From assembly GCA_964597035.1 (NCBI GenBank), contig CAZQWM010000009.1, positions 7,543-71,542 on the forward strand: DNA of 64,000 nt, written 5' to 3'. The stretch is from Fen-1362 sp964597035. GTDB taxonomy: Bacteria > Planctomycetota > Phycisphaerae > Sedimentisphaerales > Anaerobacaceae. Each line of letters starts with the position of its first letter. The first letter of the stretch is position 1. A program made the position numbers and the translations under genes. Positions 25,735 to 33,400 of the stretch are shown piece after piece. The notes under the pieces were generated by a model, which worked only from the letters and a program-made list of their open reading frames with translations, had not been told where the DNA came from and searched no databases.

Positions 25735-28700
25735 AAACTATCTCGAGCCAACTGCGGAACAAAAATCTTTTATCGGCAGGTTGCTCAGGTTCTGCCTGAC
25801 AAACAAGCTTGTCATTGGATTAATCGTGTTGTTTGTTGTTGCGACCGGGATTTATGTTGCCCCGTTCGACTGGGATATATGGGGTCTGCCTCGTAATCCC
25901 GTGCCCACCGATGCCATCCCTGATATCGGCGAAAATCAGCAAATCGTTTTCACCGAATGGATGGGCCGTTCGCCTCAGGACGTCGAGGACCAGATTAGCT
26001 ATCCGCTGACAATCTCACTGTTGGGCGTTCCCGGCGTCAAGACCATTCGGAGCTATTCATTTTTCGGCTTCTCGAGTATCTACATAATCTTCAAGGAAAA
26101 GGTCGATTTCTACTGGTCCCGCAGCCGGGTCCTGGAGAAGTTAAACAGCTTACCCGCCGGCACGCTTCCTGAAGGAGTCCAGCCGATTCTGGGGCCTGAT
26201 GCAACGGCTCTCGGTCAGATTTACTGGTATACTCTCGAAGGGCGCGACCCCGATGGAAATCCCGCGGGCGGTTGGGATTTGGAAGAGCTTCGAACGATTC
26301 AGGACTGGTACGTCCGTTACTCACTGCTCAGTGCCGACGGAGTCAGCGAAGCTGCATCGGTCGGCGGTTTCGTTCGCGAATACCAGATTGACGTTGACCC
26401 GGATGCTATGCGGGCGTTCAACGTCAAACTTCCGGAAATCTATGCTGCGGTCAAGGAATCCAACATCGACGTCGGCGCAAAGAGTATAGAGTTGAATCGC
26501 GTTGAGTATTTCATAAGAGGAATCGGCTTTATCAAGCACGTCGAGGATATCGAAAACAGCGTTATCAAAGTCAACGAAAATGTCCCCATAAGTATACAAA
26601 ACGTCGCGAATGTTACGCTTGGGCCTGCCTTACGGCGGGGCGTGCTGGATAAGGGCGGGGCCGAAGCGGTGGGAGGAGTCGTAGTGGCCCGCTACGGAGA
26701 AAACCCTCTGGCGGTAATTAAAAACGTCAAAAAGAAAATCGAGGAAATTTCCCCGGGTTTGCCTGCAAAGGTCGTAATTGATAATTCCGCCGTTGGTGTA
26801 AACGAAGTTACTGAGTTCGCACGTGATAATGGATTTGAGGCATACAGCGACGGCAAAATCAACCAGCAGGCGTGGCTCAACTACCTCAGGGCCACTCCAA
26901 AAGACAAATGGCCGCGATGGGCCGGCATCAGCCAGGTTACCGTTGTGCCGTTTTACGACCGAACGGGACTGATATACGAAACATTAGGCACACTCAATGA
27001 CGCACTCGCACAGGAAATCCTGATTACCTGCATCGTGGTTATACTAATGGTAATGCACCTGCGAAGCAGTGCCCTTATTGGCGGTATGCTGCCTCTGACT
27101 GTTCTACTATGCTTTATCGCTATGAAGTATTTCGGGGTCGATGCAAATATCGTGGCCCTGTCCGGCATTGCGATAGCGATTGGCACCATAGTGGATATGG
27201 GTATCGTAATCTGTGAGAATATATTGCGTCACCTTGAAAACGCCCCTCCTGATGTCCCCAGACTTGAGGTTATTCATCGTGCCGCCAGCGAAGTGGGAAG
27301 CGCGGTCCTGACGGCTGTTTCAACCACAATCGTCGGCTTTTTGCCCGTTTTTACAATGACCGGCGCCGAGGGCAAGCTGTTTAAGCCGCTGGCGTTCACA
27401 AAAACTTTTGCACTTATCTCGTCCATCGTTATCGCTCTTACCATAATCCCGCCGGGTGCGCTTATTCTTTTCACGGGAAAAATATCAGGCAAAAATCTGA
27501 GGCGGATATTCTACGGTGTAATCGGGCTTATAGGAATAGCCGTTGCCGTTCACGGAATCAGTATAAGCTCGTTCGTCATAGGATTCGGCGGAGTGATTCT
27601 TTTAATTTTTGCAGCTCACGGTTTTTTACGCGACCGGATACCGGAACGTCTCAAAACCAAGCTGCCGTTAATAGCCAATATACTCATAGTCGTATTTCTG
27701 GGAGTACTTTTGAGCATATACTGGGAGCCGCTGGGGCCGGAACTCGGGTTTGTCCGCAACTTTATTTTTGTAGCTGTCGTGGTCGGGATTCTTCTCGGGT
27801 TCTTCAGGTTATTTATTTTAGCATATCCGACCATTCTGCGCTGGACGCTGCATCACAAAGCGGTTCTGTTTTCGGTAGTGGTTTTAGTGTTGTTGTTCGG
27901 CTTTATGGCGTGGCGTGGCTTTGAAAAAACCTTCGGCTGGGTCCCGGCCTCAGCCGAAAAGTTTGGCATCGAACAAAAAACAACTCGTTCAACAAACTTT
28001 TGGGTCAGAGCAAAACAGACTTTCCCGGGGTTTGGCAAGGAATTTATGCCGCCGCTGGATGAGGGCTCGTATTTATATATGCCGACAACAATGGTCCACG
28101 CATCAATTGGTGAGGCGGCGGATATTCTGGCAGCTCAGGATATCGCCTTTAATAACATTCCTGAAATCGAGTCAGCGGTCGGCAAAATCGGACGGGTGGA
28201 AAGCCCACTGGACCCGGCGCCGATATCAATGATTGAAACAATCATCAATTACAAACCTGAGTTCGTAACGGACAAAGACGGGCGAAGGATTAACTACCGC
28301 TACGACAGGAAAAAGGGTGAATATGTACGGGACGAAAAAGGCAAGCTTATCCCCGACCCTGAGGGAAGACCATTCAGGCAGTGGCGCGAGAAAATCAAAA
28401 CCCCGGATGACATCTGGGAAGAGATTGTCAAGGCAGGTCAGATACCCGGCACAACTTCCGCTCCGAGGTTGCAGCCCATTGCAGCACGCATAGTTATGCT
28501 TCAAAGCGGAATGCGGGCGCCTATGGGGATTAAAATAAAAGGCCCGACACTCGAGACAATTGAGGCAGTCGGCCTGCAAATCGAACAGTTCCTCAAGGAA
28601 GTGCCCGGCGTCGAGCCGGCCGCGGTAATCGCCGACCGAATCGTCGGCAAGCCATACCTGGAGATAGTCCCTGACAGGAAGGCGCTGGACCGCTATGGTG

Positions 28701-29701
28701 TGAAAATACGCGACTTTCAGGACGTTGTTGAAGTCGCCATCGGGGGCAAAAAAATCACTACTACCGTAATGGGCCGGGAGCGATTTCCGGTTCGCGTTCG
28801 ATATGAGCGTGAGCTTAGAGACCAGATTGAAACTATTGGGAAAATCCTCGTTCCCGCAAAACAAGGCAGGCAGCAGATTCCAATCACCGAGCTTGCGGAA
28901 ATTCGCTACGTCCGCGGACCACAGGTCATAAAAAGCGAAGACACGTTCCTTACCGGATACGTTCTTTTCGATAAAAAGCCCGGTTATGCCGAGGTGGACG
29001 TGGTCGAACAGTGCCGGCAATACCTCGAAGACAAGATTGACGCTGGCCAACTGGTCCTGCCGCCCGGCGTCAGCTATACCTTCGCGGGCAGCTACGAAAA
29101 CCAGATAAGGGCTCAGAAAAAACTCACCATTGTATTGCCCCTGGCCTTGTTCATAATTTTTCTCATACTCTATTTTCAATTCAAATCGATTTCGACAACT
29201 CTGCTGGTTTTCTCCGGCATATTTGTTGCCTGGGCGGGTGGTTTCATACTCATCTGGCTGTATGCTCAGCCGTGGTTCCTTGATTTTTCGATTTTAGGCG
29301 TCAATATGCGCCAGCTTTTTCAGGTGCATACGATTAATTTGAGCGTTGCGGTATGGGTCGGCTTTCTTGCCCTTTTCGGCATCGCCTCAGACAACGGCGT
29401 TATTCAATCCACTTATCTGAACCAGGTCTTCAGAGACACCAAACCCGACACGATTCAAAAAATCAGAGAGGCGACAATCGTCGGTGCAAAGCGACGCGTC
29501 CGGCCTTGTCTGATGACTTCGGCAACCACTATTCTGGCTTTGATACCGGTATTGACTTCCGTAGGCAGGGGAAGCGATGTGATGGTCCCTATGGCCATCC
29601 CTTCTTTTGGAGGGATGCTGGTTGTTCTTATCAGTATATTTGTGGTGCCGGTGCTCTATTGTGCTGTAAAAGAATTTCAGCTCCGGGTGAAAAATAAGTG
29701 A
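25727..29701 (+). CDS. CusA/CzcA-type heavy-metal RND pump, extended
   Basis: A 1324-residue RND transporter, about 270 residues longer than E. coli CusA. Family motifs are clear: PVPTDAIPDIGENQQIVFTEW, GRSPQDVEDQISYPL, and the TM4 region GIAIAIGTIVDMGIVICENI with its acidic proton-relay residue. Met residues occur at the positions expected for Cu(I)/Ag(I) relay (YLYMPTTM near 780; RIVMLQSGMRAPMGIK near 920), so copper or silver is the likely substrate, though zinc/cobalt cannot be excluded. The extra length comes from several added membrane segments around residues 590-720 and a charged insert near 845-900. ATGACTGA overlap with the adaptor indicates translational coupling. Confidence 0.88.
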   Translation: MTENYLEPTAEQKSFIGRLLRFCLTNKLVIGLIVLFVVATGIYVAPFDWDIWGLPRNPVPTDAIPDIGENQQIVFTEWMGRSPQDVEDQISYPLTISLLGVPGVKTIRSYSFFGFSSIYIIFKEKVDFYWSRSRVLEKLNSLPAGTLPEGVQPILGPDATALGQIYWYTLEGRDPDGNPAGGWDLEELRTIQDWYVRYSLLSADGVSEAASVGGFVREYQIDVDPDAMRAFNVKLPEIYAAVKESNIDVGAKSIELNRVEYFIRGIGFIKHVEDIENSVIKVNENVPISIQNVANVTLGPALRRGVLDKGGAEAVGGVVVARYGENPLAVIKNVKKKIEEISPGLPAKVVIDNSAVGVNEVTEFARDNGFEAYSDGKINQQAWLNYLRATPKDKWPRWAGISQVTVVPFYDRTGLIYETLGTLNDALAQEILITCIVVILMVMHLRSSALIGGMLPLTVLLCFIAMKYFGVDANIVALSGIAIAIGTIVDMGIVICENILRHLENAPPDVPRLEVIHRAASEVGSAVLTAVSTTIVGFLPVFTMTGAEGKLFKPLAFTKTFALISSIVIALTIIPPGALILFTGKISGKNLRRIFYGVIGLIGIAVAVHGISISSFVIGFGGVILLIFAAHGFLRDRIPERLKTKLPLIANILIVVFLGVLLSIYWEPLGPELGFVRNFIFVAVVVGILLGFFRLFILAYPTILRWTLHHKAVLFSVVVLVLLFGFMAWRGFEKTFGWVPASAEKFGIEQKTTRSTNFWVRAKQTFPGFGKEFMPPLDEGSYLYMPTTMVHASIGEAADILAAQDIAFNNIPEIESAVGKIGRVESPLDPAPISMIETIINYKPEFVTDKDGRRINYRYDRKKGEYVRDEKGKLIPDPEGRPFRQWREKIKTPDDIWEEIVKAGQIPGTTSAPRLQPIAARIVMLQSGMRAPMGIKIKGPTLETIEAVGLQIEQFLKEVPGVEPAAVIADRIVGKPYLEIVPDRKALDRYGVKIRDFQDVVEVAIGGKKITTTVMGRERFPVRVRYERELRDQIETIGKILVPAKQGRQQIPITELAEIRYVRGPQVIKSEDTFLTGYVLFDKKPGYAEVDVVEQCRQYLEDKIDAGQLVLPPGVSYTFAGSYENQIRAQKKLTIVLPLALFIIFLILYFQFKSISTTLLVFSGIFVAWAGGFILIWLYAQPWFLDFSILGVNMRQLFQVHTINLSVAVWVGFLALFGIASDNGVIQSTYLNQVFRDTKPDTIQKIREATIVGAKRRVRPCLMTSATTILALIPVLTSVGRGSDVMVPMAIPSFGGMLVVLISIFVVPVLYCAVKEFQLRVKNK

Positions 29702-29751
29702 TAAAACCCTGCGAATTCCATAAGGACTCTTCTTAGGGCAACCCGCATAAC

Positions 29752-29802
29752 CGCGCCCGGCAGGGCTCGAACCTGCAACCTTCGGATTCGAAGTCCGACA
29801 CT
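29752..29802 (-). repeat. attachment-site-like copy of the tRNA-Arg 3' portion
   Basis: These 51 bases are identical to 36616-36666, the 3' part of the tRNA-Arg gene from the anticodon stem through the T arm to the discriminator base. Both copies are in the same orientation. The D arm and 5' acceptor strand are missing, so this is not a working tRNA. This is the pattern left at the far end of an element integrated into a tRNA 3' end. Confidence 0.8.
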
Positions 29803-30009
29803 GATATTTCACAAGACAATAATAATCAAACACTTACGAAAAGTCCAGCAAACGTCTTGGCGTCCTGCTTGGCGCTTTTAGCCGAAAAAGACCCCGACTT
29901 GGCACTTGTAGTCGAACGCTGGCCAAACCTGCCGGGGCATATCAAAACGACTATCAAAACACTGGTCGAGTCGGCAAACGGTGAGCAAAACCGAATCGCA
30001 AGAAAGTGA
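29803..30009 (+). pseudogene. C-terminal remnant of a tyrosine-recombinase-like protein
   Basis: A frame open from about 29737, through the tRNA-like copy, to TGA at 30007-30009. The last 55 residues (DPDLALVVERWPNLPGHIKT, then TIKTLVESANG) resemble the C-terminal extension found on planctomycete phage-type integrases, as I remember it (DPxLxxVVxxWPxLPxxI). The catalytic domain is absent. The N-terminal side is replaced by the tRNA copy, as if integration or deletion had split the gene. Confidence 0.45.
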
Positions 30010-30090
30010 GGGCGAGACAGTTTTTGTAGTTATTTACTATGACATCTACTTTTTAATCGCATCTTTACACAAAATTTAAAGCAAATACGA

Positions 30091-30195
30091 GTTTCGGGAT
30101 GCTTATACACGCGCGAAGGGGCTTAGTTTTCCGAAACTATATACGCAGGCGCGAGGTGAGTTTTTGGACGTATATGTGCGCACGAGGGGTAGATA
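30091..30195. repeat. Three degenerate 34-35-bp tandem repeats
   Basis: Copies start at 30091, 30126 and 30160. Each begins GTTT, has a TATA(C/T) core about 12 bases in, and ends in GCGCGAGG or similar. They lie inside the candidate island 290 bases from its left end, where integrase arm sites might be, but this is only a guess. The rest of 30010-30319 is AT-rich and shows no gene. Confidence 0.4.
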
Positions 30196-30319
30196 GACTT
30201 ATCCTAAAACGAGTTCGTCGATTCTACAGACTAAAAATCCGCTTTGGTGAGGGTTTAATAAGATTATGCAAGTTGGTTCTCTTCTGACCAAGGTGTTCTT
30301 CTACGGTTGAAATTTTACT

Positions 30320-30373
30320 GGACAGCGCCTTATGAAAAGATAAAAACGGAAACATAAGGCGTTATCACTGTCC
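30320..30373. terminator. Hairpin downstream of the giant gene
   Basis: GGACAG then CGCCTTATG pair with CATAAGGCG and CTGTCC, with a six-base bulge on one side and an 18-base loop. It lies 59 bases after the stop of the leftward 1937-codon gene and may end its transcript, but there is no clear T run. Confidence 0.4.
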
Positions 30374-30431
30374 TAAAAACAAGTGGTTATGTGTAGTAAA
30401 GCAATTATTCCCAAAGATTTTAAGCAATGGT

Positions 30432-33400
30432 TTACTCAAGCCAGTGTTCGACAAATAAAACCAAGTCATCCAAGTCCACCCTAAAGTCTCGATTAAAATC
30501 AGAAACATAACACCATGGGAACCATGGCTGAGCTGGATCATCAAATTCTACCTGAACGTTGTCTATATACAAGCACATATTAACTGAATTACCTGAAATT
30601 ATCTCATATCTAATCTGAGTATCGAAAGAAATATAAGGAGTAATGTTGAAACTGCAAGAACCGCTGCCGGAGTCATAGTAATATATGGCCAAGGTATCCC
30701 AATCGGAGCCACCATTGCCGGAGACTTGCACAATCACATAACAATCACCATGTTTCCCTTCAGCAGCATAGTCATAGGTCAGTATAGCTGAGGTTGCGCT
30801 GCTGAGGTCAACCTCACGAGTCAAGCTCATGACAGGCTGATGTTTTTCATTGTTGTTGTAACCAAGACGCATGCTGCCGTCTGCAACAACCTGCAAAATT
30901 CCACTGTCTGGCCCGTCGAACTCGCCCAGTTCCTGCCAGTCGTCGCTCCAGTTAGTCGTACCGTTGTTGCCGCCGTAGGAGATAGCCTGAAATTCATCGA
31001 GAACAGTTTCTAAGAGGCTGTACAAGTCCTTCCAGCATTCGGCTAACATGGCGTAGTCAAGGAAATCAACCTCTTGATCGGAATTGAGATCAAACATAAA
31101 GTTGCATGATTCGTACTCGGATAAATTACTTTCAGAAAAGTGAAGAGGCAATCCACAACCGTCCGAAAGCCCAACAAGACCGTCGTAAGCATCTATGCCC
31201 AGCCATGTAATTCTGATTTTGCCGTTAAAGCGCATCTCGATTTGAAAACTGTTCGTATTAGACGAGCCATACTCAGGAACGTTCTCGAATGTTATCACCA
31301 CTCTGTCATCGAGCTGTTTCCAGGAAATCAAGTCGCCGGCCGATGGGTCCAGGTCATCAAACAGAGCTGATATCCTCGGCAAGTCAAAATGGTCGGCCAG
31401 GGTTTCAAAATGCCTTATATCTCCGGACAGGAAAGAGATATAGCCGTTACTTCCTATATAAAAGGTATTGTAGCTTGTGCCGAAGAAATTGATACTGGCG
31501 CCATCAAGATTGATCGCGATATAGTCATCATCACCAAGTGGGATAATTGTACCACCATTTGGGTCAACAGGAAAATCATTGGCTTCATTAATGCAGGCTT
31601 TGTAACTTGATCCATCTGGTCTGAGCGTCAGTGTATGATATGCCAGGTCATTGCAATTGGGGTCGTTTGGATCGATGGGAGCTTTTGGGTCGAATAGTTC
31701 GGCCAAATAATCGATCTGTTCAATAGTCATAGTTGCTGACATAATAATCTCAGGAACATAAGGGTCATTAGAAGTGATGATAATATGCCCACCATAAGCC
31801 CCAGGCAGTCGATTACCATCAAAGATCACATTAACATCAAATGTCTGGCCTGGGCCAACAGTACCAACATCGGGATTGAAGCACACCCATCCACTTGAAC
31901 TATGTGACTTAGAAAACCTTATCTGCTGAGCAGGGTCACCAAATAGATTCAATTCATAGTAACACCAGCGAATGCAATCGCCATTAATATCCCAGAGATT
32001 ATCTTCTTTACTATCCTGGTTGGCTCGACCAATTTCCAATATCCCCTCACCAAATATAGCATCCCAGAACTGGCGGTCGAATCTTTGACTTGGACCATCG
32101 GTGCTGTTGAATCTACCCCACCCGTAACGGGCATTCATAATCGTTGCGAAAGCTCCATGTTCCATGGACGTGAGTACTTCGGCAAAACAGTTAGTGGTAT
32201 CAAAGCCACCAGGGTCACAGCCTTGCGAATATACAAAGAAATAGTCTGTATTCGTCAGAGAAGCTAAATCGGAAGCATACAATTTCATATCATATGTGTA
32301 ATTAGCATGGCCTAAGTGATTGAAAACGTGTATACCTGAGTTCATTAAGTTAATCAAGGAACTCTTTGGCCAAACGTAATCCTTATCGTACAGCGGCCAA
32401 CAAAAGCTCGGACTGCCGGGTATGCAGTCTATAGTGTTAAAATCAATAAAGTTTGACTGAATGTGATTTTCAAATCCGTAAGTAAAGTAACCGTCATACT
32501 GACCCCCAATTCGAATCTGTTCCATTGCATCCTTCGCATATTCCGCCACACCTCCAAAACCAATATACTCGCCAAGCATTGAAATCCGAGATAGGTATTC
32601 AATATTGTTCGTTGAATCGTAATCCAAGGTTTTCCTGATAAAATTCTCCAACTCTGTGAAGTTTTTCACAGCAGCTCTGCCTACATATATTTCAGCAATC
32701 AGGTCAACATCACCTCCCCCTACACCATCGCATGGCTCACCGTAATAACCATCAGCATCGGAATCAAAAGTGCAAGCCGCAGGTTCAACGCAGCCATAAT
32801 ACATATCTACGGGCATGATATCAATTTCACCTGCAAACGAATCCACCAAGAACATCCTCGCCGGAATAACGGTATCAGTACCGCCGAGCAGGACATATTC
32901 GGTTCCCCAGCCCTGATAGGCGTCGATAAGAAAATTACGTATTCTCGTCTGATTATCTGAACCGCCGCTGGGCTTGGTTCCGTCGTAATTGGCGTATATC
33001 CACTCGGTTGTTACAATCGTGGCCGTCATACCGTGAGCTATTTTGGCGTCGCGTAACGCCTGAAAGTTCAGCGGACTAGGGGCACCTTCCAGAGCTGCAT
33101 TAGTGATAATCACGTACTTATATGGACCTCCAGGCGGCAAAGATGCTGGCTGATCAAGGATTTCTGGTGTGCAATCAATTTCAGAATATGTTTTTAAAAC
33201 GGCTGGATTGTCTATCTTTGCCAACAACTTAGCTTCCACTGTAGCCGAAGGCCTTAAAACACCTGAAGCCGACTCGTCTTTGAGATCAATTTCCAATCGC
33301 AATTTCCCGGCGTAAGAAATCTGTCCTATAGAGGGTATGTATTGCAAAGGAAATAAATTTACAACAAATAGTTTGTAGCCGCGCCTGGATTGGGAAGTAA

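Noticed and set aside
28226..29179. 317-codon minus-strand frame opposite cusA
   Set aside because: Shadow of a strongly conserved transporter gene.
29752..29802. Second tRNA-Arg gene
   Set aside because: Only the 3' part is present; D arm and 5' acceptor strand are missing.
30091..30195. CRISPR array
   Set aside because: The three repeats follow one another with no separate spacers and are too degenerate; no cas gene is present.
30320..30373. Integron attC site
   Set aside because: Hairpin lacks the conserved R box and L box sequences and no cassette array follows.
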